From an uncultured Candidatus Saccharibacteria bacterium (GTDB taxonomy: Bacteria > Patescibacteriota > Saccharimonadia > Saccharimonadales > Saccharimonadaceae), in NCBI GenBank assembly GCA_947367565.1, contig CANBEI010000002.1, forward strand, positions 1 through 60,888: a DNA stretch of 60,888 nt. The letters run 5' to 3'. Both the position numbers and the translations under genes were made by a program. Positions 7,945 to 16,540 of the stretch are shown here, one piece after another. Position 1 is the first letter of the stretch, and each line of letters begins with the position of its first letter. A model generated the notes under the pieces. It saw only the letters and a list, made by a program, of their open reading frames with translations. It had not been told where the DNA came from and did not search any database.

Positions 7945-8542
7945 AACGGCTTTGATGGTAATGACCGTTGTGGCTGCCTGAGTAATTCTCATACCAGATT
8001 GATTCGATTTGCCTCAGCGTTTTTGGCTTCGCTTGGTTCATCCGTTCCACGAGATATGCATCCATTTTCTTGCAGTAGCGCATCCGCTCCGGCGCAATTT
8101 GTAGCGCTTTATAAAGCAGATCATTATGCGCATAGATGATGTTCACAAAGTTACGGATGCTCCGTGGCGTATGGCTGACTCCGTCGAGATGGATATGGAT
8201 ACCGCAGGATTTATTCGCAAATCCTCCGGCTTTTCTCAACATCCTTGCGAGTGCCTGTACCATGTCAATATCTTCCCGATACAACAAGATCGGACTGACC
8301 AGTTCCACGCTGTAGTTGCTCCCTGCGGATACTGTCCTCCGCCCATCCTTTTTCTGGCAGTTAATACTGCCGTCGTACATCAGTTTCCAGATACGCCCAT
8401 CGGGTGTGGTGATTTTCTGGGTATCGTAATAATCCCCGGTAATCGTAGCAGTGCCGCCGAGATAATGTGCGACAGTTTCTGCTGCTTTTTCCCGGCTAAT
8501 GCCGGTAAACTCGATCTCCAGACCGAACTGTTTGGTAAACAT
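7943..8542 (-). pseudogene. Amidoligase, 5' part
   Basis: 199 residues beginning FTKQFGLEIEFTGISREKA, typical of the Amidoligase_2 family (ATP-dependent, glutamine-synthetase-like fold). Further family features are SIN, SAGSNYSVELVSPIL and GIHIHLDGVSHTPRSIRNFVNI, where paired His residues would bind metal. The frame stops right after HNGHYHQSR, where family members continue into a segment such as YHxVNLHSFF. That continuation is present in the next frame, so a small deletion or frameshift has split the gene. A sequencing error cannot be excluded. Confidence 0.65.
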
Positions 8543-8761
8543 TTACCCTCCTTTCTTGCGGCTTGTGAGGCGTAGGAGGGGCGGCTATGATGCGCCCCAA
8601 CCTGGCTGCGCATCATGCCGCAATGTTTACTTAATGTTTATATTGCTCTTATTTTTTATCCTCCTTCCTGCCCTGACGGCAGCTACTATACTTTGGCGAA
8701 TTGATAGCGGCCACTGTCTTCTGGGCGTTATTTGTATAAGTAGGGGAATGCAAAATCGGCT
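8543..8761. other. Intergenic stretch without a recognisable gene
   Basis: Between the amidoligase start and the small basic protein there are about 220 bases. A ribosome-binding-like GGAAGGAGG lies on the minus strand near 8670, but no convincing reading frame follows it. I see no other structure. Confidence 0.4.
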
Positions 8762-8986
8762 CTATGTCATCGCATCCCCCTTTCTGTTTTCTGGAAAAGA
8801 TATTGTTGCTTGGGGTTCTGTTAGAACTGCTGCTTCATTGACAGCTTCTTTTCTTTTTGCATTATCTAGTGCGATAGCAATCAAAACACGGCCCAATTTT
8901 TCTATATCTGGCTCTTCCCTAAACTCCGGCGTAACAGATACATTATGTGAGGACATTGGACGTCCACGTTTCTTTTTTGGTTTCAT
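8762..8986 (-). CDS. Small basic protein with AT-hook-like start
   Basis: 74 residues starting MKPKKKRGRPMSSHNVSV; KKKRGRP resembles an AT hook that binds the DNA minor groove. It then has an acidic segment and a helix (IEKLGRVLIAIALDNAKRKEA). The start codon overlaps the stop of the methyltransferase gene by four bases, so translation is coupled. Function unknown; a DNA-binding accessory of the element is possible. Confidence 0.55.
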   Translation of the reverse strand: MKPKKKRGRPMSSHNVSVTPEFREEPDIEKLGRVLIAIALDNAKRKEAVNEAAVLTEPQATISFPENRKGDAMT

Positions 8987-10197
8987 ATTGTCTCCTTTTC
9001 TGCTCCTGCCGCCTCCATAATAGCCGCGTGTGCGGTTTTCAGGCGAAGACCGAGGGCGTGTACGACATTGACGGTTACGGCGTTTCCGGCTTGTTTGTAG
9101 GCTTGAGTATCGGAATCTACGGAGAGGAACTTATCAATCTGTAGTTCAGAAAAACCTTGTAAGCGGAAACATTCCCGCGGAGTAAGACGACGGATACGCA
9201 GATTGGGTGTAACTACGCCTTGCGAACTGCCCGTATCAAGTGTGTGGGCGATATTCTTTCCCACCCGTCCCCGGCGGGTATTTTGGTCTGCAAAACTCAG
9301 GTCTATGGAGTCCCCCGGATGGGCAGCCTTACAGCCGGATTTGGTGGCTTCTTTTATCATCAGTATGCCGTGGCGGTCTTGGGAGGTGAGGGTAAACATC
9401 GGCTCATTTTCTGACTTGATGCGCCTGCCATTCTGCCGCACTTTTTTCCGCTCCGGGTTAAGCACGGCATGAGTCCCTGTTTTTTGTGTATCTTCTTCCA
9501 CGGGAGTTTCGGAAACTGCATATAGTCCTGTCCTTCCGCCAATTCCGCCGGATTTGGCAAGTAGTGTCTTTCCAACCCCAGACGGATCATATACCCGCGA
9601 ATCCTGCCGCCCGTCTATGAGGCACTTAAGAGTTTCCGGGTTTGTTCCTCGGAAAGGTAGTATCTTTCCGACACATCCGGAGTTAAGATATCCGACAATG
9701 TACACCCGGCGTCTGGACTGGGGAACGCCAAAATCTTTGCTGTTAAGCACCTGGAATTCGACACTGTACCCCAGGTCGCAAAGCGTATCGAGGATGGCCG
9801 CAAATGTCCGGCCTTGGTCATGCGATAGCAGTCCTGGGACGTTTTCAAGGAGAAGATACGGAGGCCGTCTTTCTCGAGCCAGTCTGGCAATCTCAAAGAA
9901 GATAGTACCTCTGGCATCGTCAAATCCTTTTCTCCTGCCAGCGACAGAAAATGCCTGGCAGGGGAATCCTCCACAGAGTAAATCGAATTCTGGCATGGTT
10001 TCTGGGTTGATTTCTCTTGCGTCTTCATAAAACACCTCGTTTTCTTTGATATTGTACGCCGCCCGGTATGCTTTTTCTGCGTATTTGTCAATCTCTGAGT
10101 GGCCGATGCAGGTAAACCCGCCGGCTCGCTCCAGCCCGGCGCGGAACCCGCCGATGCCGGAGAACATGTCAAAAAACCGGATATCCTGGTTTGTCAT
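8983..10197 (-). CDS. DNA (cytosine-5) methyltransferase
   Basis: 404 residues. Motif I is FDMFSGIGGFRAGLERAG (about 9-26), which binds S-adenosylmethionine. Motif IV is GGFPCQAFSVAGRRKGF with the catalytic Cys (about 77-93). LLENVPGLLSHDQG holds the ENV motif. QSRRRVYIVG is motif VIII, and QAGNAVTVNVV near the C-terminus is motif X. The target-recognition region lies between about 190 and 330. No restriction endonuclease is adjacent, so it is probably an orphan methylase protecting the element or regulating it. Confidence 0.92.
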   Translation of the reverse strand: MTNQDIRFFDMFSGIGGFRAGLERAGGFTCIGHSEIDKYAEKAYRAAYNIKENEVFYEDAREINPETMPEFDLLCGGFPCQAFSVAGRRKGFDDARGTIFFEIARLARERRPPYLLLENVPGLLSHDQGRTFAAILDTLCDLGYSVEFQVLNSKDFGVPQSRRRVYIVGYLNSGCVGKILPFRGTNPETLKCLIDGRQDSRVYDPSGVGKTLLAKSGGIGGRTGLYAVSETPVEEDTQKTGTHAVLNPERKKVRQNGRRIKSENEPMFTLTSQDRHGILMIKEATKSGCKAAHPGDSIDLSFADQNTRRGRVGKNIAHTLDTGSSQGVVTPNLRIRRLTPRECFRLQGFSELQIDKFLSVDSDTQAYKQAGNAVTVNVVHALGLRLKTAHAAIMEAAGAEKETI

Positions 10198-10253
10198 GGT
10201 AAACCTCCTTTAATTGATGAATGGCTGTTCATATTTCTTCAATATAAAATTAC

Positions 10254-11225
10254 TTAACAAAGCATCTCTCGGTCGCCGCCCTCCAGAATCAGATGCTCCA
10301 ACTCTTCGTCAGTAATTACGGCAAACAACTTTGCCTGTTTGTCGAAAGCCTCTCTTATGTATCGTTTAAGCCTTTCTTTCCGAGCGGTGCTCGGAACAAT
10401 CCAGACTGTGAGTGGAAACATCCCGGATTCTTCCTGTTCTAAGCCGCTGCGGTAATAGGCATGGTATTTTTGGCATTTTTCTATAATTTTGGCGGGCGAT
10501 TCGGTATCAAGATCAACTTCTATAAAAAAGCGGTCTTCATATTCCGCTGTTGCGGTCGCAGCATAGAGGTCAGGCTTGAGGGATAATGACACTCCGGCAT
10601 TGCTGTATGTACGCCAGCATACTGGCTCTAATTGAATATCCGTAAGCTGCAGTTCGTATTTCCAGCAGATTTCCATGAGACGGATAGCGGTTTCTGCAAC
10701 TGCCAGAGTATGGGCCAAGAAGTAGGGAGAAACCTCAAAATGCCTGCGGATAGGATATGGGCGCTGTTCGTTAAGCCGCAACAACCTTTCTCCGGCATGG
10801 GTGATATGCCAGATGAGGGAGCCCGACCCGGCGCGTACTCCGCCAATTCTCCGGGAAAGACTGTCAAGCAGTCCAAGCTCGCTTAGTTTTTTGAGGTTGC
10901 GGTTGGCTGCCCGAAGCCCGGCAGAAGAATTAGCGGCATCTGTAAATAATAACCGCTGTATCTGCCCGGTCATTAGATAGCGATATTTTTGTACCGCTAC
11001 GAGCAGTTGTCGGTCGCGCTCCCCTAAACGCCTGTCAATCTCCAGCAAATGTCTCTTGGATACACGCCGGGGTGTTTGGCTGTCAGCAATAGGGGTGCCG
11101 CCTGCGACAGCGGAGTCCGTAGCGGGTACGCTAAAGGAATCTCGAACGTTAAATTGCGCAAAACCCTGTATTCCGGGTGTTTCCGCTTGTGTTTTCCTCT
11201 CCCCATTCGTCAGTCGGTTCGTCAT
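10254..11225 (-). CDS. Replication-relaxation family protein
   Basis: 323 residues. After a variable N-terminus, a winged-helix-like part reads LLEIDRRLGERDRQLLVAVQKYRYLMTGQIQRLLF (about 60-95). A second part with a nuclease-like flavour contains ELQLTDIQLEPVCWRTY, LKPDLYAA and FFIEVDLDTESPAKIIEKCQKYHAYY. This arrangement is that of replication-relaxation proteins (PF13814-like), found beside TraG/VirD4-type ATPases on plasmids and integrative elements. It probably starts DNA processing of the excised island. It overlaps the ATPase gene by four bases. Confidence 0.75.
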   Translation of the reverse strand: MTNRLTNGERKTQAETPGIQGFAQFNVRDSFSVPATDSAVAGGTPIADSQTPRRVSKRHLLEIDRRLGERDRQLLVAVQKYRYLMTGQIQRLLFTDAANSSAGLRAANRNLKKLSELGLLDSLSRRIGGVRAGSGSLIWHITHAGERLLRLNEQRPYPIRRHFEVSPYFLAHTLAVAETAIRLMEICWKYELQLTDIQLEPVCWRTYSNAGVSLSLKPDLYAATATAEYEDRFFIEVDLDTESPAKIIEKCQKYHAYYRSGLEQEESGMFPLTVWIVPSTARKERLKRYIREAFDKQAKLFAVITDEELEHLILEGGDREMLC

Positions 11226-13447
11226 GCCTTTTTCCTCCTTCCAATGTTCACGTCACCGGGATTTTCCGCGGAAGCACTGTTGACTGTGAACAGATTGAGA
11301 TAATCTTTTTCTATTTGTTCTGCCGGGATGCCGTAGGCTGTCTGGCTCATCGCTTTAAGCTCCGTTGCTTCTCTTAGAGCTGGTGGCGGCGGTAAGGTCT
11401 TGCCTTGCACCCAGCCAGTGCTGCGGCCATTGGTTTGAATGGATGCATAAATCTGGTAGCGGGGCAGCACCATAAAATCCTCAGCTGTAAGTTCCGGCGC
11501 CATTGCCGCCATATCCTTTGCATCCCGGCTGTTCAAACCGAAGACGATTTTATTACGGGCGTTGGCATCTATGCCGGAGCGGATGTTAAGCGGTAGCTGA
11601 TCGCGGTACTGATGCGCTAGCGTCAAGCCAACGCCCAAGCCTCTCGCCTGCGCTAAAGCGTCAGAAATATCTCCTGGCAGACTGAGGTAATCCTGAAGCT
11701 CGTCTATGTAGATAGAAGCAATATGTCGCTTTTCTGCCGGAATACCCGCCCGCGATAGCGCCAGCGTCCAAGTCAAGCCGACAATCAGGCTTCCAATGAG
11801 GCGACTCGTCTCTCCTCCAGAGACACCCTTATTCAACTGAACCAAAACTATCCTGCGTTTGTAAAATAAATCCGTCAGCGAGAACTTTGGTTTTGCCTGT
11901 CCTAACACATTCCGAAGCCCTGGCCTGAGTAAAAATTGCCTGATTTTATTGAGCACAGGTTCTATCTGAACCCTTCGCGCCGCATCCGTTAATGCATCGT
12001 ACTGCTCCCAAAACGGTCTTAATGCGACTTTGTCTTTAATCTGTCTGGTGATTTTATGCCGAAAACTATCATCTGTCAGTAGTGGCGGCAGCCACAGTAG
12101 AGTAGCGTTATCAACTTCTGTCAGCGTTAAGAGCGCTGCATTTAGAATATCTGCGATTCTGACGCCCCAGCTATCACTCCAAATTTCTTTGAGAACCGAG
12201 AGAATCGCATCGGCAATTAGTGATGGGTTTCCATAATCCTTGAACGCCAGCGGATTAAACCCGCAAGGGCAGGGGTCTGACGGGTCGATAATTACGACCT
12301 CGCCCACACGTTCCTCTGGAATCCGCATTAAAATATCCGTCACCAAGTCTGCTTTAGGATCGAGAACTAACACGCTTCTTCCAGCCTTAATATCCGCCAG
12401 AATCAGATGAAGCATGGCAGTAGACTTGCCGCTACCGGTTGGGCCGATCAAATGGCAATGTTCCAAACTATCTCTCGGAGAAATGCTCAGTTTCTTCGGA
12501 TTTATAGTATCCATACTGATAGCAAAACTGCGGTCAGACTTTTTATTGGTCGGACTTCGATACCAGCTCGGCGGCAGTGTGCGTTTGGGATGTAGTCCCG
12601 GTGTTCCAGGTAATTCCTCCTCCCCAGCCGGAAGCAGCAAGAAATTAGCCAGTTCCTTTACTGATAGCATTAGAGGAAAATGCCAAGGTACATGCGCCGT
12701 GTTAAGGTCAGCGGGTTTGATACTTTCTGCCCGTATTCTTACTCCAGCAGATTCCAAGACTTTGAATGCACTCATAATGCTGTTTAGCCGGATAATTGCT
12801 CCATCGCCAACTATACCGATACGGATTGCCGCTTGGAACGTATGTTGCTCCGCTTTTTCCCGGACATTTTTCCGGCTCTCTGCCGAAGCTTTCTGGACAT
12901 CGCCTAGCAGAATCTGCAGCCATGTCGCATTCGGATCGAACAGATTGGCTGGCACCGGGGAAGGAGCGTAGCCCCTCCCCAGCACAATCTGTACCACAGC
13001 CTCCGTGCCACCTGTCTCTTCCGTGAGTGCCGCCAGCCCCGCCCGGATCACAGCTCCAGTGATATCGGTCTTGAGCGAGAGCGTAGGATGGCTAATTCTA
13101 AGCTGCCGGGCAGTGGTAACTGGTGTGCGTTCGCTCTCATCCATAGCATGGAACTGGATATCGCCATGAGCTTTTATCGCTTCTTCCACGTTCCTGATAT
13201 ACCTCCCGGCTGCTCCGAGCAAGTAATTTACCTGTCCGTTTTTACTCCGCACCTCCCAGACTACTGCACCTCGTGGCGATGTGGCGGCAAGATGTGCCAG
13301 CATTTCCCAAATGGTCTCAATTTTGTAAGGTCGAGTCCAGAGGACTTTCCTCCAGTTAATATCTTCGATTTGGTGTTTACCCAAGATTGCCCACTCCTTT
13401 CGGTATTTTTTATACTTCCTCCTACCATTCTCCCAAATCTTTATCAT
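11222..13447 (-). CDS. VirD4/TraG-type DNA-transfer ATPase
   Basis: 741 residues. Walker A is LIGPTGSGKSTAMLHL (about 348-363). LVLDPKADLVTDIL follows, and Walker B is IASIYIDELQDYLSLPGD near residue 590. AQARGLGVGLTLAHQYRDQL and FGLNSRDAKDMA are typical of coupling-protein or HerA/FtsK-like ATPases. There is no clear N-terminal membrane helix, so it may act in the cytosol or use the small membrane protein encoded upstream as an anchor. Such proteins pump DNA to a conjugation pore. Because no other pore genes are present, the island would need a helper. Confidence 0.85.
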   Translation of the reverse strand: MIKIWENGRRKYKKYRKEWAILGKHQIEDINWRKVLWTRPYKIETIWEMLAHLAATSPRGAVVWEVRSKNGQVNYLLGAAGRYIRNVEEAIKAHGDIQFHAMDESERTPVTTARQLRISHPTLSLKTDITGAVIRAGLAALTEETGGTEAVVQIVLGRGYAPSPVPANLFDPNATWLQILLGDVQKASAESRKNVREKAEQHTFQAAIRIGIVGDGAIIRLNSIMSAFKVLESAGVRIRAESIKPADLNTAHVPWHFPLMLSVKELANFLLLPAGEEELPGTPGLHPKRTLPPSWYRSPTNKKSDRSFAISMDTINPKKLSISPRDSLEHCHLIGPTGSGKSTAMLHLILADIKAGRSVLVLDPKADLVTDILMRIPEERVGEVVIIDPSDPCPCGFNPLAFKDYGNPSLIADAILSVLKEIWSDSWGVRIADILNAALLTLTEVDNATLLWLPPLLTDDSFRHKITRQIKDKVALRPFWEQYDALTDAARRVQIEPVLNKIRQFLLRPGLRNVLGQAKPKFSLTDLFYKRRIVLVQLNKGVSGGETSRLIGSLIVGLTWTLALSRAGIPAEKRHIASIYIDELQDYLSLPGDISDALAQARGLGVGLTLAHQYRDQLPLNIRSGIDANARNKIVFGLNSRDAKDMAAMAPELTAEDFMVLPRYQIYASIQTNGRSTGWVQGKTLPPPPALREATELKAMSQTAYGIPAEQIEKDYLNLFTVNSASAENPGDVNIGRRKKA

Positions 13448-13622
13448 GCTTGTGCCTCCAGATACGGAAACCGATTATGGCGATAGCGACGATGATTGCA
13501 ATGGCGAGCAGCACTGGCCAGATTTCCAGAATCCATCCGACTGCGGTTTTGATGAGGAAAGCCGCGAGCGCCAGCATGAAGGCAGTTTCCAAAATCTGGG
13601 TGATTAGGTTCTTTGGATACAC
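13422..13622 (-). CDS. Small membrane protein upstream of the ATPase
   Basis: 66 residues with two hydrophobic segments (ILETAFMLALAAFLIKTAVGWIL and WPVLLAIAIIVAIAIIGF) and a basic tail RIWRHKHDKD. It overlaps the start of the ATPase gene by 26 bases. It could anchor the ATPase at the membrane, which would explain why that protein lacks its own helices. This is inferred from position only. Confidence 0.6.
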   Translation of the reverse strand: MYPKNLITQILETAFMLALAAFLIKTAVGWILEIWPVLLAIAIIVAIAIIGFRIWRHKHDKDLGEW

Positions 13623-13628
13623 TTAGCA

Positions 13629-14246
13629 TTACGCCTCCTTTCCAAGTGCTTTGGCACTGTATTTTGGCACAGGGTAGTCTCCCGGCATGATAATGTCTGA
13701 CCCGCCTGGCGCTTCGTAGCCCCAGCAATCAAAATCAGGTTCCCGATGTCGAGCAAATAATTCTAGGTATGGTCCATATGACATACGTCTAATAAGAGGA
13801 TATTGCTCCTCTGGCTTCTGGCTATGTCGTTGCTGAGGGCAGAATATCCAGTTGGGCTGACCGTGGAATTTGACCGGTGCTTTGCCACGTGTCGCGAACA
13901 GACACGTTTCCGAGGCATTCCGAAAGTAGTTTCCTAGTAATAATCTGGGCTTTATCCAATAAAGCGGGCTGCGGAATGTAAAGCCCCAAGCCTTAATGAC
14001 ATCCAAACCCTCCTGTAACAGAGCATTGGGAATCCAAAGGTAAAGGTGACTGTTCTCTTCCGCCAAATCTGGTACTGGCATTGCCATAATGCGATCTAGC
14101 GGCATGAGCTCGTAGTGGCTCTCTGCGGAACGGTTGCTGTTCCTGCCGCGCTGCGATGGAACTCCCCATGGCGGATCGGCCAAAATTGTCCGATATTTCT
14201 TTGAAGAGTGATTTTTGATTTCTGAATAGGGGATAACTGTTTCCAT
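13629..14246 (-). CDS. MT-A70 family adenine methyltransferase
   Basis: 205 residues with the catalytic motif LADPPWGVPS (about 23-32). SHYELMPLDRIMAMPV, NSHLYLWIPNALLQEGLDVIKAWGF and the SAM-binding end SYGPYLELFARHREPDFDCWG are all hallmarks of MT-A70/Ime4-like N6-adenine methylases. Members on mobile elements methylate DNA. It is the second orphan methylase of the island and probably part of the same leftward operon. Confidence 0.85.
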   Translation of the reverse strand: METVIPYSEIKNHSSKKYRTILADPPWGVPSQRGRNSNRSAESHYELMPLDRIMAMPVPDLAEENSHLYLWIPNALLQEGLDVIKAWGFTFRSPLYWIKPRLLLGNYFRNASETCLFATRGKAPVKFHGQPNWIFCPQQRHSQKPEEQYPLIRRMSYGPYLELFARHREPDFDCWGYEAPGGSDIIMPGDYPVPKYSAKALGKEA

Positions 14247-14261
14247 TAAATTTCCTTTCTT

Positions 14262-14427
14262 TTGCTTGGTGTGGCTTTGACGGTATTTAAGCGCAAAACC
14301 ACACCGAATAATAATTGTTATGCCTAAAACTTTTGCAGCGATGCGACACTATCTAACAGAGGTAAAGTGTCAATTAAGGTGTAGCAAATAACGCTGTTGT
14401 AATATTGTCAAGAATATGTTGACAACG
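14262..14427. other. Intergenic region with three inverted repeats (origin candidate)
   Basis: Within 170 non-coding bases there are three inverted repeats: GGTGTGG..CCACACC with inner TTT/AAA, GACACT..AGTGTC, and TTGTCAA..TTGACAA. None has the GC stem plus U-run of a terminator. Clustered repeats beside the DNA-processing genes of a mobilizable element suggest an origin of transfer or replication. Position and symmetry are the only evidence. Confidence 0.4.
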
Positions 14428-14429
14428 GC

Positions 14430-14675
14430 TCAATCCTCCTCATACCCATCATCGTATTCCTCTGCCTGCGAACGGCAAGCCTCCCGAAGTAAATCCTCCT
14501 GCGCTTTAAGTCTCGCCGCATCCAGTTCCAGTTGTTTACGCATCAATTTCTCAAAATCGTCGCTTTCTTCTACTCGTTTCTTAAGTTCACAGTAGTCAAA
14601 AAACCATTCAGATATGGCTACGCATACAATACTGCCTAATACAATTACAATGATGATGTCAATGATTTCCAACAT
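14430..14675 (-). CDS. Small membrane protein, unknown
   Basis: 81 residues: an N-terminal membrane helix (IIDIIIVIVLGSIVCVAISEWFF) followed by a charged coiled-coil-like region rich in Glu, Lys and Leu and an acidic end. No family recognised. It is followed directly by the MT-A70 promoter region and preceded by the next small gene. Confidence 0.5.
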   Translation of the reverse strand: MLEIIDIIIVIVLGSIVCVAISEWFFDYCELKKRVEESDDFEKLMRKQLELDAARLKAQEDLLREACRSQAEEYDDGYEED

Positions 14676-14681
14676 GCCCCA

Positions 14682-14987
14682 TCACCGCCTTTCTATTGTC
14701 TTTGCGGCATTATCAGCATAAGCTGCGAGAATTTTGTGGTAATACGGTTTTCCGAGCGGAGCAACGTGCGACAGCCGGTCAACCGACATGGCCAGGCTGG
14801 CCGTATCGTTGATGGCTGAGTTAGCCAAAATTGCTCTACATCTGTTTTCGCTGGCTGTGAGCAGTGCATTCTCCTGCAGCAGCTTCAATGAGCGCGGGGC
14901 GAACATCATATTGCGTTTGGTGGGGATGGTATCGACCACATCTCCGCTCAAGGCTTCAACAACTGATTCTACATTTGGACACTTCAT
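14682..14987 (-). CDS. Unknown small protein
   Basis: 101 residues from the ATG preceded by AAGGAGG; the ORF track extends it by 24 codons. It begins MKCPNVESVVEALSGDVVDT and is mostly helical, ending YADNAAKTIERR. No family recognised. It sits seven bases before the next small membrane gene. Confidence 0.5.
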   Translation of the reverse strand: MKCPNVESVVEALSGDVVDTIPTKRNMMFAPRSLKLLQENALLTASENRCRAILANSAINDTASLAMSVDRLSHVAPLGKPYYHKILAAYADNAAKTIERR

Positions 14988-15155
14988 AATAGGTTCCTCC
15001 TTGTGATATATTTTTGTAAAGAGAACTGTTATTTTCTCCTTACATTTGGAAGTCAGCAAAGGGACGCGGGAATTAACTTTTGGATAGAAATTTTTTAGAA
15101 AAGTTTTTGATGAAGATATAGATTAGGATAGAAAATGAAATTGCGAACATCAAAA

Positions 15156-15180
15156 AAGGACGCCGTAAGAGCGCCCATGA
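15156..15180 (-). terminator. Terminator of the surface-protein operon
   Basis: On the minus strand GGGCGCTCTTACGGCGTCC forms a stem, followed by TTTTTT, right after the surface protein stop. Confidence 0.7.
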
Positions 15181-15188
15181 AATGTAAT

Positions 15189-16511
15189 TTATTTATGGTG
15201 ACGTTTTATATGCCTTTTATAAAGCAATAGCGTAACAATGATAACTATGCAAATAGCAATCAAAACTCTAAGCGTGAGTGTTACGCCAGAGAACCAACTT
15301 GGATTTTTATATAAAATAACAGAAGCATAATCCTGTATCGTTTTTTGGCCTACTCCGGCTTGCGACCAATTTGTGAGAGTGTTCACACCTACTTCAAGAT
15401 TCTCGTCTACGACCTCAGCAGTGAAGTAGACCAGAGCATTTGCATCTTTGCCATAGTCACCAATACGAATACCATTTTCTACGAGAGAATCTCGGATAAC
15501 TTTGGCATCGTCTGAATGATTGGCATTTTTAAGAATAGTCGAACCGGCAACATATTTTAAGTTAGCTGGAAGAATATCTTTAATCGCAACACCAATCTGG
15601 CTCGTATCGCTAGTGTTTTTATATTCAATGCGGAAATCTACCTTATCACCGACTTCAGCTTCGATTACATCTCCCCAATCGTCATTACTTCCAACAAGCC
15701 GGACTTTTTGTTCTACCGTATATTCGTAGTCGAACATAGCCCTCACTTTTATTGTTACATAATTATCATATTGATAACATCCGGGTATCCTGCCATCAAG
15801 TGCATCGTAGCCTATTAAAACGCCGCCACTTTTGGCTTTTACGATATCATCACTCAAAATCAAACCGCCAAGACCAATCCCATTATTCTCGAGCAGGCCG
15901 GAATTATTGACGAAATCAAGATGAAAAGGCACCTCGCTGTTGAAATTTACATAATCCCAATACTCAGATGGAGTAGCGTTTGAGGAATCAATAAACCCAT
16001 TAACTTGGATGCGCTTGTTTTCTTTGTCGTATTCATTTGGAATGCTAAAGGATACATGGACATCTTCTGCGACCGCATCCCAACCGTTTGGATTGTTATT
16101 ATGTACATATAAACGGATAATATAGTATTTCCCATCCTCAACCGTTATGTCATTGCCACTCCAAATAGTGTCCTTGGTGGCACCCTCCCAGCTTCCATCC
16201 TCAAGCAGGACGCACTCCCTGGCGGCAACATAATTTTTCTCGCTACCAATCGTGCTGTCAGAAATCGTATTGAAGATAATCTGGCCTGGGTAGTTGTCGC
16301 TGTTCTTGTAGTCTTCACCATCAGAAACCGACGTAGCACCAATAGCCCCATTATTTATTTCTTCAATCGTATAGCTTGGGCGCCCTTTCTCTCCAGTTTC
16401 CGGGTCAGTATAGTTATCGCCCCAAGCGAAAGCCGTTACAGGGTTCAAGAGAACCGCCACGACACTGGCTATTGCTCCAACTTTTATAAATGAAGTTATA
16501 GAAACTTTCAT
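15189..16511 (-). CDS. Membrane-anchored surface protein with DUF11-like domain
   Basis: 440 residues. A signal peptide ends near FAWG (about 30). A beta-rich extracellular region follows with YTIEEINNGAIG, YYIIRLYVHNNNPNGWDAVAEDVHVSFSIP and WDYVNF. A DUF11/SdrD-B-like domain then reads VEAEVGDKVDFRIEYKNTSD ... IKDILPANLKYVAGST (about 285-330). A single transmembrane helix (LTLRVLIAICIVIIVTLLLY) and a basic tail end the protein, so it faces outward. The gene downstream of the 386-residue membrane protein probably shares its transcript. A role in attachment to a partner cell is possible but not shown. Confidence 0.7.
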   Translation of the reverse strand: MKVSITSFIKVGAIASVVAVLLNPVTAFAWGDNYTDPETGEKGRPSYTIEEINNGAIGATSVSDGEDYKNSDNYPGQIIFNTISDSTIGSEKNYVAARECVLLEDGSWEGATKDTIWSGNDITVEDGKYYIIRLYVHNNNPNGWDAVAEDVHVSFSIPNEYDKENKRIQVNGFIDSSNATPSEYWDYVNFNSEVPFHLDFVNNSGLLENNGIGLGGLILSDDIVKAKSGGVLIGYDALDGRIPGCYQYDNYVTIKVRAMFDYEYTVEQKVRLVGSNDDWGDVIEAEVGDKVDFRIEYKNTSDTSQIGVAIKDILPANLKYVAGSTILKNANHSDDAKVIRDSLVENGIRIGDYGKDANALVYFTAEVVDENLEVGVNTLTNWSQAGVGQKTIQDYASVILYKNPSWFSGVTLTLRVLIAICIVIIVTLLLYKRHIKRHHK

Positions 16512-16540
16512 ACAGCATCATCCCTCCTTGCCAGTCTATG

